Part shown: piece after piece, positions 1 to 6,563 of the stretch
Layout of the letters: each line of letters opens with the position of its first letter
Numbering within the stretch: the stretch's first letter is position 1
The notes under the pieces: model-generated
Told to the model about the DNA's origin: nothing
Database searches by the model: none
Seen by the model: only the letters and a program-made list of their open reading frames with translations
NCBI GenBank assembly: GCA_022793555.1
Contig: JAAWDB010000018.1
Location: forward strand, 1-9,915
Source of the DNA: Bacilli bacterium
GTDB lineage: Bacteria; Bacillota_I; Bacilli_A; RF39; UBA660
Reading direction: 5' to 3'
Length of the DNA stretch: 9,915 nucleotides
Position numbers and translations under genes: made by a program

Positions 1-2
1 GT

Positions 3-665
3 ATGAAACGATATGATTTAATAATTTTTATTTTCTTTTTCTTATTTGTTTGTCTTTTGTCATTACCAGTTGTTGTTAGTGCTCATTTACCTTTAAGTGG
101 AAAAGTTATCTACATTGATCCTGGTCATGGTGGAGTTGATCCGGGAAGTGTAGTTGATGATGTATATGAGAAAAATATTAATTTAGCTATTTCAAAATAT
201 TTGGAAAGTGAGTTAGGTAAGTATGGTGCACTCGTATCTTTAACTCGCGATGGAGATTATGATTTAGGGAGTCCTAATGCTTATTATCGTAAAAAAAGTG
301 ACTTTGATCAGCGAATAAAAAAAATCAATCAAAGTAAAACAGATTTGTATATTTCTATCCATCTCAATGTACTTAATAATAAAAAATATTATGGTCCGCA
401 AGTTTTTTATTTAAAAAACGATGAAAAGAGTAAGGAAATAGCTGGGCATTTACAACAGGTGTTAAATGAAAAAGTTGGTAGTGATCGCGAAATTAAGCCC
501 ATTCCTTCCACTACTTACATGTATTCTAAGCTAAAAGTTCCAGGAGTATTGGTAGAGTGTGGTTTTTTATCTAATTATCAGGAAAAAGAAAAATTGATAA
601 CTAGTGATTATCAACAAGAGTTTGCTTCTTATTTAGCTTATGCAATTCAAAGTCTTAGTTTTTAA
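3..665 (+). CDS. N-acetylmuramoyl-L-alanine amidase (Amidase_3, CwlD/AmiC-like), membrane-anchored
   Basis: Zinc amidase that should cleave the amide bond between N-acetylmuramic acid and the stem-peptide L-alanine of peptidoglycan outside the membrane. The 220 aa product begins with one hydrophobic segment (about residues 6-27), a signal peptide or anchor, followed directly by a single Amidase_3 domain. The family metal ligands are visible: H42 in DPGHGG, E56 in YEKNINL and H120 in SIHLN, with the catalytic glutamate E185 in VECGFLSN. No SPOR, LysM or SH3 domain is present, so it is the minimal size, similar to CwlD. Only two bases precede the ATG, so the ribosome binding site cannot be seen; a longer N terminus is not excluded, but the hydrophobic start argues for this ATG. 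Its 3' end overlaps the opposing gene by 11 bp. Family assignment is strong. A sporulation role is possible but not shown. Confidence 0.9.
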   Translation: MKRYDLIIFIFFFLFVCLLSLPVVVSAHLPLSGKVIYIDPGHGGVDPGSVVDDVYEKNINLAISKYLESELGKYGALVSLTRDGDYDLGSPNAYYRKKSDFDQRIKKINQSKTDLYISIHLNVLNNKKYYGPQVFYLKNDEKSKEIAGHLQQVLNEKVGSDREIKPIPSTTYMYSKLKVPGVLVECGFLSNYQEKEKLITSDYQQEFASYLAYAIQSLSF

Positions 666-1632
666 AATAACGAAAATTTTCTTTTAAATTACAATCTAGA
701 CCAGTGGTATAGGATTTATTTTGTAAGACGGTAAGATAATCTTCTAAAGTTATTTTGTCTTGTAAAACTTTGTCTGTTAAATCAAAAATTAGTAGGGCTT
801 CTTTTAAAGATTTATTATATAAGTCATCAAAGGATTCCGTACTTTTTAGTTGGTTGTTAACTGGATTATACCAAATTTGATGTTTTCTATTTAATAATTC
901 AATATCGGGATTTTTGATGTAGAAACTTAAATTTTGATATTTCGTAGTATTTTTTTGAAAGAGAGCATCGAATAGTTGATAACTTTTTTTCTTTATTCCA
1001 TAGCGATCGGTAACTAGGTATTTTAAAATGTAATGCCCTTGGTTGGTGCTTTTTTCGTAAATTGATGCCATATTTTCTTTAGAAAATGTTTTTTGAAATA
1101 CAGTGTTGATAACTTGTTTTAGCGTTTTTGTGAATTTTATCCTAGGGAGTAAAATGTCTCCAAGTTTGGCTTGATATAATGGTAATTTTCTTTGTTCTTC
1201 ATATAAAACGGCGTCAATGTTGACTTCAATTTGTTCATGATTTCCTCGATATTGGTAGTTTCTGTTTTGTTTGTCGATCCAACCAGCATGATATATTACA
1301 AATGGATGACAGTTTGAATCTAGGATATAATGGGTTAATGAACCATAAAGATATGCTAAAACGTCGGTATTTTTTTGAAGTTTCTTTTCTTTAATTTCTA
1401 AAATAATATTTTTAAAATAGGCTTGTGTTTTTTGTCGTTGAGCGTTATTGCCAAATTGGCGAATTTCTTTGCCTTTTTTAATTGTTAATAAGTTATAGTA
1501 AAATAAATTATCGAAACTTTGAGCAAAGATATGATATATTTCTAGTGAATCATTTAGGGCATTTTGAATATTTTCTTTTGTTTTTAACCGAATGTCTTCA
1601 CTAAAAAGATGATGAGTAACGATTGAGGGCAT
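655..1632 (-). CDS. Zinc-dependent phospholipase C family protein, apparently cytosolic
   Basis: A 325 aa protein of the zinc-dependent phospholipase C/S1-P1-like family (PF00882), whose classical members hydrolyse phospholipid head groups. Histidine/aspartate clusters typical of the family are seen in order: H7/H8 near the N terminus, D41 in AQSFDN, then H101, D105 and H109 in LTHYILDSNCHPF, and H132, E136 and D140 in NHEQIEVNID. Secreted clostridial phospholipases start with a mature-form tryptophan after a signal peptide. This protein has neither a signal peptide nor a membrane segment, so it probably acts inside the cell and its substrate is unknown. The C-terminal half (about 150-325) shows no motif I recognise. 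ATG at 1632 is chosen because AGGTG lies 5 nt upstream. It has its own TGn-extended -10 promoter and converges on the amidase gene. Confidence 0.75.
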   Translation of the reverse strand: MPSIVTHHLFSEDIRLKTKENIQNALNDSLEIYHIFAQSFDNLFYYNLLTIKKGKEIRQFGNNAQRQKTQAYFKNIILEIKEKKLQKNTDVLAYLYGSLTHYILDSNCHPFVIYHAGWIDKQNRNYQYRGNHEQIEVNIDAVLYEEQRKLPLYQAKLGDILLPRIKFTKTLKQVINTVFQKTFSKENMASIYEKSTNQGHYILKYLVTDRYGIKKKSYQLFDALFQKNTTKYQNLSFYIKNPDIELLNRKHQIWYNPVNNQLKSTESFDDLYNKSLKEALLIFDLTDKVLQDKITLEDYLTVLQNKSYTTGLDCNLKENFRYFKN

Positions 1633-1654
1633 CTTTTCACCTACCTTTCACCAA

Positions 1655-1663
1655 ATTATAACA
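1655..1663 (-). promoter_or_regulatory. Extended -10 promoter for the phospholipase C-like gene
   Basis: On the minus strand this reads TGTTATAAT, a perfect TATAAT with the TGn extension, about 22 nt upstream of the start codon. No convincing -35 hexamer is visible 16-18 nt further upstream, which fits extended -10 promoters. It lies back to back with the plus-strand promoter at 1704-1712. Confidence 0.6.
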
Positions 1664-1703
1664 TAAGGTTCACGGAAAAAATATAGAATGATCTTGAGCT
1701 TTG

Positions 1704-1712
1704 TGGTATAAT
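1704..1712 (+). promoter_or_regulatory. Extended -10 promoter for the Abi-like/HtrA operon
   Basis: TGGTATAAT is a perfect -10 with the TGn extension, 25 nt upstream of ATG 1738. The GGGGAG ribosome binding site at 1724-1729 follows. No good -35 is seen at the right distance. About 40 bp separate it from the divergent promoter at 1655-1663. Confidence 0.6.
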
Positions 1713-1737
1713 CTCTTTAAACTGGGGAGCGTGTGTA

Positions 1738-2661
1738 ATGGAAAAAATATTTAAAACGTTAGATGAACAAATCAGTATATTACAAGGCAAAGGATTAATT
1801 ATTCCTGATGAGGAGTATGCTAAGGAAATTCTTCTTCGTGAAAATTATTTCTTCTTAAGTGGGTACCGTCATTTATTTCTTTCCGAAAATGGACGCTCTT
1901 TTCTTCCTGGAACAACGTTTAATGAATTATATTCGTTATTTTATTTTGATCGGCATATCAGAAATATTTTGTTTCGTAATTTGTTAATTATTGAGAATAA
2001 TATTAAGAGTATTATGGCTTATCATTTGTCGATGAAATATGGAATTCGAGAAGAGCAGTATTTAAATCCTAAAAATTTTGTGAAAGATGCGGATCGAAAG
2101 CGCCAAGTAAATGATTTGTTAAAAAAATTGAAACGACAAATCCGGATTAATGGTGGACAACATCAAGCAACACAACATTATATTGAGCATTACGGTTATA
2201 TTCCTTTATGGATTGTAGTAAAAATTTTATCATTTGGTATAGTTGGTGAATTTTATTCTATACTAAAAGCAGAGGATCAGCGGGCAGTAGCGGAATTTTT
2301 TCGGGCAAAGGCTGAGAATTTGTTAATTTGGCTACCGATTTTAGCTAATTATCGGAATTTATGTGCTCATGAAGATATTTTATATGAGCATAAGGCGCAG
2401 CGACCAATTATGGATAGTCATTTTCATCAACAATTAGAAATACCTCGAGTTGATGGTGAATATATTTATGGTAAAGATGATTTATTTGCTTTAATTATTA
2501 TATTAAAACGAATGCTTCGAGCTGATGATTTTTATTTGATGATGGAAAATTTGGATTATGAAATTAATTTATTGGCTGGTAAGCTTAAGACAATTAAAAT
2601 AGATAAAGTATTAGATCGAATGGGATTTCCAACCAATTATAAAGAAATTGTGAGGTTATAG
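1738..2661 (+). CDS. Abi family protein (Abi_2, AbiD/AbiF-like) with HEPN-type R-x4-H motif
   Basis: A 307 aa protein resembling the Abi_2 family (PF07751), which includes lactococcal AbiD/AbiF phage abortive-infection proteins. Family-like stretches are the N-terminal LDEQISILQGKGL (about 8-20), the NYFFLSGYRH block (about 36-45), the FDRHIRNILFRNLLIIENNI block that follows, and the C-terminal RNLCAHED. Within the last, R206 and H211 form an R-x4-H motif as in HEPN ribonuclease folds, so RNA cleavage is plausible but unproven here. It has no signal peptide or membrane segment and is probably cytosolic. GGGGAG at 1724-1729 supports ATG 1738. The stop codon is 2 nt before the HtrA start and the HtrA ribosome binding site lies inside this gene, so the two should be co-translated. 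Arginine codons are mostly CGN as in neighbouring genes, so recent transfer is not obvious. Family assignment is good; a defence role is inference. Confidence 0.82.
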   Translation: MEKIFKTLDEQISILQGKGLIIPDEEYAKEILLRENYFFLSGYRHLFLSENGRSFLPGTTFNELYSLFYFDRHIRNILFRNLLIIENNIKSIMAYHLSMKYGIREEQYLNPKNFVKDADRKRQVNDLLKKLKRQIRINGGQHQATQHYIEHYGYIPLWIVVKILSFGIVGEFYSILKAEDQRAVAEFFRAKAENLLIWLPILANYRNLCAHEDILYEHKAQRPIMDSHFHQQLEIPRVDGEYIYGKDDLFALIIILKRMLRADDFYLMMENLDYEINLLAGKLKTIKIDKVLDRMGFPTNYKEIVRL

Positions 2662-2663
2662 AA

Positions 2664-3779
2664 ATGAAAAATAATACATTAAAAACAGGAATTATATGTT
2701 TTCTTTCCGCCTTATTGGGGGCAGGGTGTCTTTTTGGAGGGATGTATTTTTTCCCAACTTCGTTTGGTAAAGTTATAACAGAAACGGTTGAGAAAACAGT
2801 AGAAACTCGAAATGTTACGATTCAGGATACTGGTATTGCCGAGGCTGTCGATAAAATTTATGATGCAGTTGTCGTGGTAAAAAATTATAAAAAGCAGGAA
2901 CTTTATTCGACTGGAACTGGATTTGTTTATGAAATTGATGGTAATACTGCTTATATTTTAACGAATCATCATGTTATTGAGGGTGGTAGTGATATTTATG
3001 TTCAATTTACGGATGGAACTTCGGTACAGACAAAACTAGTTGGTAGTGATAAGTATGCAGATATAGCTGTTTTGAGTATGGAAGCGAATGATTCTGTAAA
3101 AGTTGCTAGCATTGGTTCAAGTGAGGATATTCGAGTTGGAGATACTGTTTTTGCAGTAGGAGCTCCGCTTGATGCTACAACTTATTCTGGGACAGTTACT
3201 AGAGGAATTATTTCTGGAAAAAATCGAATGGTTAGTGTTTCTTTATCTAATCAAAATGTTAGTGATTGGGTTATGAGTGTTTTACAAACAGATGCTGCCA
3301 TAAATTCTGGAAATAGTGGAGGACCTCTTGCGAATGCAAATGGTGAGGTAATTGGTATTACATCGCTTAAGTTAGTAAATTCAGGAGTTGAAGGAATGGG
3401 GTTTGCTATTCCTGTAGAAACTGCTATGGAATATGCTCATAAAATCATGAAAGGTGAAAAAATCGAGCGGCCTTATTTAGGGGTAAAGATGCTAAATATG
3501 AGTGATGCTCGCCAATATTATTATCCAAGACTTGAAAATTTAGGAGTTTCAACTGGTGTCTTTATTTCAGAAGTGGAAAAAGGAAGTCCATCGGAAAAAG
3601 GTGGTCTTAAAGCTGCAGATGTCATTATAAAAGTTGATGGAGAAGAAGTATCATCGATTGCTTATTTGAAGTATCGCTTATATCAACATGAAGTTGGAGA
3701 TGAGGTTACTTTAACGGTATATCGTGATGGTAGTGAAGTTGATGTCACGTTAAAATTAACTGAAGCAAGTACGGATTAG
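2664..3779 (+). CDS. HtrA/DegP-like membrane-anchored serine protease with one PDZ domain
   Basis: An S1C-family trypsin-like protease that degrades misfolded or damaged exported proteins at the outer face of the membrane. The 371 aa product has a short cytosolic N terminus and one membrane helix (about 9-31), then a polar linker. The protease domain (about 57-260) has catalytic triad H103 in TNHHV, D133 in ADIAV and S218 in NSGNSGGPL. A single PDZ domain follows (about 270-365), starting at RPYLGV and containing GSPSEKGGLKAADVI. This is the usual layout of Firmicutes HtrA/HtrB/YyxA proteins. GTGAGG at 2650-2655, inside the upstream Abi-like gene, is its ribosome binding site, which implies translational coupling. 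A strong intrinsic terminator begins at its stop codon. All key residues are intact. No two-component regulator site was recognised upstream; transcription appears to come from the promoter at 1704-1712. Confidence 0.93.
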   Translation: MKNNTLKTGIICFLSALLGAGCLFGGMYFFPTSFGKVITETVEKTVETRNVTIQDTGIAEAVDKIYDAVVVVKNYKKQELYSTGTGFVYEIDGNTAYILTNHHVIEGGSDIYVQFTDGTSVQTKLVGSDKYADIAVLSMEANDSVKVASIGSSEDIRVGDTVFAVGAPLDATTYSGTVTRGIISGKNRMVSVSLSNQNVSDWVMSVLQTDAAINSGNSGGPLANANGEVIGITSLKLVNSGVEGMGFAIPVETAMEYAHKIMKGEKIERPYLGVKMLNMSDARQYYYPRLENLGVSTGVFISEVEKGSPSEKGGLKAADVIIKVDGEEVSSIAYLKYRLYQHEVGDEVTLTVYRDGSEVDVTLKLTEASTD

Positions 3780-3808
3780 ATAGTAAAAAATATTTACTAT
3801 CTTTTTTT
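3779..3808 (+). terminator. Intrinsic terminator of the Abi-like/HtrA operon
   Basis: GATAGTAAA (3779-3787) pairs perfectly with TTTACTATC (3793-3801) around a 5-nt loop, followed by seven T residues (3802-3808). The first stem base is the last base of the HtrA stop codon. Confidence 0.9.
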
Positions 3809-3816
3809 AGTTTTTA

Positions 3817-3844
3817 TTGACAATATTATTCTTTTTCTGATACT
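3817..3844 (+). promoter_or_regulatory. Sigma-A-type promoter of the RSH gene
   Basis: A perfect TTGACA -35 (3817-3822) is followed after 16 bp by GATACT (3839-3844), four of six matches to TATAAT. It sits between the HtrA terminator and the RSH ribosome binding site, so the RSH gene is transcribed independently. Confidence 0.6.
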
Positions 3845-3861
3845 CTTTTTTCAAGATTTGT

Positions 3862-3869
3862 GAGGTGAG
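3862..3869 (+). promoter_or_regulatory. Ribosome binding site that decides the RSH start
   Basis: GAGGTGAG ends 4 nt before ATG 3874. An in-frame GTG at 3865 lies inside this motif and therefore cannot be the start, although it lengthens the open frame by three codons. Confidence 0.8.
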
Positions 3870-3873
3870 ATTT

Positions 3874-5328
3874 ATGGCGTTAAGTACTGTTACTATTGAA
3901 GATTTGTTATCATCGATTGCTCTTTATCATAATATTCCAGAGGATTTGGAATTAGTAAAACGTGCTTATCAATATGCCAGTTTTTTGCATCGCGATCAAA
4001 AGCGTAAAAGTGGAGAGCCTTATATTGTTCATCCTCTTTCGGTAGCGTTTATCTTAACTTCTTTTGCCCGTGCTGATATGAATACAATTTGTGCGGCACT
4101 TTTGCATGACACGATTGAGGATACGGAGTGTACTAAAGAAGATATTATTTCTAATTTTGGAGAAGAAGTTTATCGTTTAGTGGAAGGAGTAACAAAAATT
4201 CGTGGAGTGGTTTTTTCTACTAAAGAAGAGGGAGCTATTGAAAATCAAGGAAAGATTTTAAATGGAATGGCCGAGGATATTCGGATTATTTTAATTAAGC
4301 TTGCTGATCGGTTACATAATATGCGAACTCTTGAGTACAAAGCGGGAGATCGTCAAAAAGCAATTGCGCAAGAAACCTTGGACTTTTATGTTCCTATTGC
4401 CTATTATTTGGGAAGTTACCGGATAAAGAATGAATTGGAAGATTTGTGTTTTAAATATGTAGATAATGAGAAATATCGTATTTTGAGTCATGAATTAGAA
4501 GATTATTTAAATGACTCCAAAGATGATGTACTTTTAATGGTAAATCAAGTAGAAAAATCTTTGATGAATCATCAAATTTCTTGTCGTATTCAATATCGAA
4601 CAAAAAATATTTATGGGGTTTATAAAAGAGTTTGTGAAGGTCTTAAGATTTCAGAAATTCATGATATTTGGGCGATTCAAGTAGTAGTTTCAGATATTCC
4701 AACTTGTTATCAAGTATTGGGTATTATTCATTCTTTGTATCCTCCTTTTAATCAGATGTTGAAAGATTTGATTGCTAAACCAAAAACGACAATGTATCGT
4801 AGTTTACATACTTCTGTATTTGGAGATAATGGTCGTTTAATTCAATTTCAGATACGGACGGAAGAAATGGATGAAGTGGCAGAACTTGGTTTACCGTATT
4901 ATTGGGATAAACCAGATGTGATTATGAATGAGGAATTGCATAATAAATTTCAATTTTTTAAATCATTGGTTGAGGCAAATCAACATGCTAATAATACGAA
5001 AGAATTTATGGAAGAAGCAAAAAGTGATATTTTTACAAATATGATTTATGTATATACGCCACTTGGAGAGGTTATTGAGTTACCTCTTGGAAGTACGCCA
5101 ATTGACTTTGCTTATAAAATTCATAGTGAAATTGGAGATAAAATGGAAATGGCAATTGTTAATGCTTCCGTAGCAAGCTTTGATCGACAACTAAAAAATA
5201 ATGATATTGTTAAGATTATAACGAATGATTCGATTGCAGGACCAAAAGAAGAGTATTTAGGTATGTGTAGAACGAATGTTGCTAAACGAAAAATTATGGA
5301 GTATTTAAAAAAAGATAGAGAAGGATAG
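3874..5328 (+). CDS. RelA/SpoT homologue (HD + synthetase-like + TGS), short form, probably (p)ppGpp hydrolase
   Basis: A 484 aa RSH protein of the stringent response. The N-terminal HD domain is complete: H53 in VHP, H78-D79 and E82-D83 in LLHDTIED, and D145/N149 in LADRLHNMRTL, so Mn-dependent hydrolysis of (p)ppGpp is expected. The synthetase domain (about 235-350) aligns well, with R242, K244, D264, K297, K304, Y308 and H312 kept. Several usually conserved positions differ: the glutamate of the E-x-QIRT motif is Q324, the arginine of PGRxKDY is M295, NGY reads TMY (306-308), and the arginine after D264 is Q269. A TGS domain follows (about 390-455), after which the protein ends. The helical, zinc-finger and ACT/RRM domains of full-length Rel (about 730 aa) are absent. 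Synthetase loss is inferred from residues. It has its own promoter and terminator. Confidence 0.88.
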   Translation: MALSTVTIEDLLSSIALYHNIPEDLELVKRAYQYASFLHRDQKRKSGEPYIVHPLSVAFILTSFARADMNTICAALLHDTIEDTECTKEDIISNFGEEVYRLVEGVTKIRGVVFSTKEEGAIENQGKILNGMAEDIRIILIKLADRLHNMRTLEYKAGDRQKAIAQETLDFYVPIAYYLGSYRIKNELEDLCFKYVDNEKYRILSHELEDYLNDSKDDVLLMVNQVEKSLMNHQISCRIQYRTKNIYGVYKRVCEGLKISEIHDIWAIQVVVSDIPTCYQVLGIIHSLYPPFNQMLKDLIAKPKTTMYRSLHTSVFGDNGRLIQFQIRTEEMDEVAELGLPYYWDKPDVIMNEELHNKFQFFKSLVEANQHANNTKEFMEEAKSDIFTNMIYVYTPLGEVIELPLGSTPIDFAYKIHSEIGDKMEMAIVNASVASFDRQLKNNDIVKIITNDSIAGPKEEYLGMCRTNVAKRKIMEYLKKDREG

Positions 5329-5356
5329 TTCATCGATTTGTCGATGAGCTTTTTTT
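5328..5356 (+). terminator. Intrinsic terminator of the RSH gene
   Basis: GTTCATCGA (5328-5336) pairs with TCGATGAGC (5341-5349) with one G-U pair and a TTTG loop, followed by seven T residues (5350-5356). As at the HtrA gene, the stem starts on the last base of the stop codon. Confidence 0.88.
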
Positions 5357-5383
5357 GATAAGCATTTTGAGTTGTGTTACAAT
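5355..5383 (+). promoter_or_regulatory. Sigma-A promoter of the DUF2974 gene
   Basis: TTGATA (5355-5360), 17 bp spacer, TACAAT (5378-5383), with a TGn extension at 5375-5377. The -35 element overlaps the T-tract of the RSH terminator, so terminator and promoter are packed end to end. The ribosome binding site AGGAAGTGAG (5391-5400) follows. Confidence 0.72.
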
Positions 5384-5403
5384 GATTTTTAGGAAGTGAG
5401 AAT

Positions 5404-6462
5404 ATGGCATCTATCAAAGATTATGTCAAGTATTATAAGGATATTTCTATGGATGAAATTTCTTTTAATGATGTGGATAGTATGTTATTCACTCAGTTTG
5501 TATACGCTGATTTTAAAGGAATTATTCCAGAAGAAAAAGGTCGCTTTATTTTATTTTCCGATGCAGCACGATTGTTTTTAAGAAAATATGATGAAAATAT
5601 TAAGAATTGTCCTAAGTTTATTCGGGAAGTTTATGATTTAATTTATCAATTACGTGACGCAAAACGGTATGCTGATATAAAGATGTATCATTATGTTAAA
5701 GTTGTGGATGATGAGAAGCAGTTTTGTGGTTATACTTTACGATTTTTTGGAAAAGTTTATGTGGCGTTTGAGGGAACCGATACTTCTTTGATTGGATGGA
5801 AAGAGGATTTTATGTTTTGTAATACTTTTCCTGTTCCAGCACAACGAATGGCGATGGATTATTTGAGTGACACGATTGGTTTTTTTGATAATGAGGTTTA
5901 TGTTGGAGGGCATTCTAAAGGGGGGAATTTAGCGATGACTGCGGCTATGCTGTCCAGCTCTCGATTACGTTTAAAAATTCGAACGATTTACAATTTTGAT
6001 GGCCCTGGTTTTCGAGTAAAAGAGTTTGGCACTAGTGCGTATGGACGAATGGCTAGAAAGTTAAAGATGTTTGTTCCAGAGGATTCTACGATTGGGATGT
6101 TACTTTTACATACCCCAAGTTATCAGGTGGTCAAAAGTAATGTTACTGGTTTGTGGCAGCATAATCCTCTTAGTTGGGAGTGTTTTGGAGGAATGTTTAT
6201 TCCAGGAACTTTGACGAGTCGTAGTGCAAATTTGGAAAAGAGTAATATTGATTTTATTGCTTCTTTGGATGAGAATGAACGAGCAAAAATTATTGATACT
6301 ATTTTTTCTATTTTTGATAAATTAGGAATTAAAGATACTTCAGAAATAAAAATACCAAAGCTTAATCAGGCTATTAGTTTGGTTAAGGAAATTACTACAT
6401 TGGATAGTGATTCTAGGCATAAGTTGATAACTTTATTGAAAATGTTAATAAAAGGAATGTAG
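5404..6462 (+). CDS. DUF2974 (Mbeg1-like) alpha/beta-hydrolase family protein
   Basis: A 352 aa protein of the DUF2974/Mbeg1-like family (PF11187), common in low-GC Firmicutes and related to class-3 lipases. The nucleophile elbow is clear: G169-H170-S171-K172-G173-G174-N175, preceded by a lipase-like FEGTD strand (122-126). A family-typical YNFDGPGF block (about 196-203) follows, in which D199 is conserved. S171 is the likely nucleophile; I cannot place the catalytic histidine with confidence. No signal peptide or membrane segment is visible, so it should be cytosolic, and its substrate is unknown (acyl-ester hydrolysis is inferred from fold only). The ribosome binding site AGGAAGTGAG fixes ATG 5404. 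It has its own strong promoter and is followed by a weak AT-rich hairpin. Confidence 0.82.
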   Translation: MASIKDYVKYYKDISMDEISFNDVDSMLFTQFVYADFKGIIPEEKGRFILFSDAARLFLRKYDENIKNCPKFIREVYDLIYQLRDAKRYADIKMYHYVKVVDDEKQFCGYTLRFFGKVYVAFEGTDTSLIGWKEDFMFCNTFPVPAQRMAMDYLSDTIGFFDNEVYVGGHSKGGNLAMTAAMLSSSRLRLKIRTIYNFDGPGFRVKEFGTSAYGRMARKLKMFVPEDSTIGMLLLHTPSYQVVKSNVTGLWQHNPLSWECFGGMFIPGTLTSRSANLEKSNIDFIASLDENERAKIIDTIFSIFDKLGIKDTSEIKIPKLNQAISLVKEITTLDSDSRHKLITLLKMLIKGM

Positions 6463-6515
6463 AAGCATTTCTTTTTTCTTACAAAACTGTAATTTTTAAA
6501 GGGATATTTTCGTGT

Positions 6516-6540
6516 TATTCTTTTAGAAGAATAGTTTTTT
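6516..6540 (+). terminator. Possible weak terminator after the DUF2974 gene
   Basis: TATTCTT (6516-6522) pairs with AAGAATA (6527-6533) over a TTAG loop, followed by G and six T residues. The stem is AT-rich and weak. The same bases include TGTTATTCT (6513-6521), which could instead be an extended -10 promoter for the next gene; the sequence alone does not settle which. Confidence 0.4.
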
Positions 6541-6550
6541 ATGTAAAAAA

Positions 6551-6557
6551 GAAGGTG
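6551..6557 (+). promoter_or_regulatory. Ribosome binding site that decides a TTG start for the PAP2-like gene
   Basis: GAAGGTG lies 6 nt before TTG 6564. The in-frame GTG at 6555 is part of the binding site itself and so is an unlikely start. No ATG with a comparable site is seen nearby in this frame. Confidence 0.65.
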
Positions 6558-6563
6558 TTTTGT

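Noticed and set aside
3865..3873. GTG at 3865 as the RSH start
   Set aside because: It lies inside the GAGGTGAG ribosome binding site; ATG 3874 has correct spacing to that site.
5121..5417. Minus-strand 98-codon open frame
   Set aside because: It lies across the well-supported RSH gene, its terminator and the next promoter, and has no family resemblance.
5396..5581. 61-codon plus-strand open frame overlapping the start of the DUF2974 gene
   Set aside because: A different-frame shadow of a clearly recognised gene whose start has a better ribosome binding site.
6555..6563. GTG at 6555 as the PAP2-like gene start
   Set aside because: It is part of the GAAGGTG binding site; TTG 6564 is spaced correctly.
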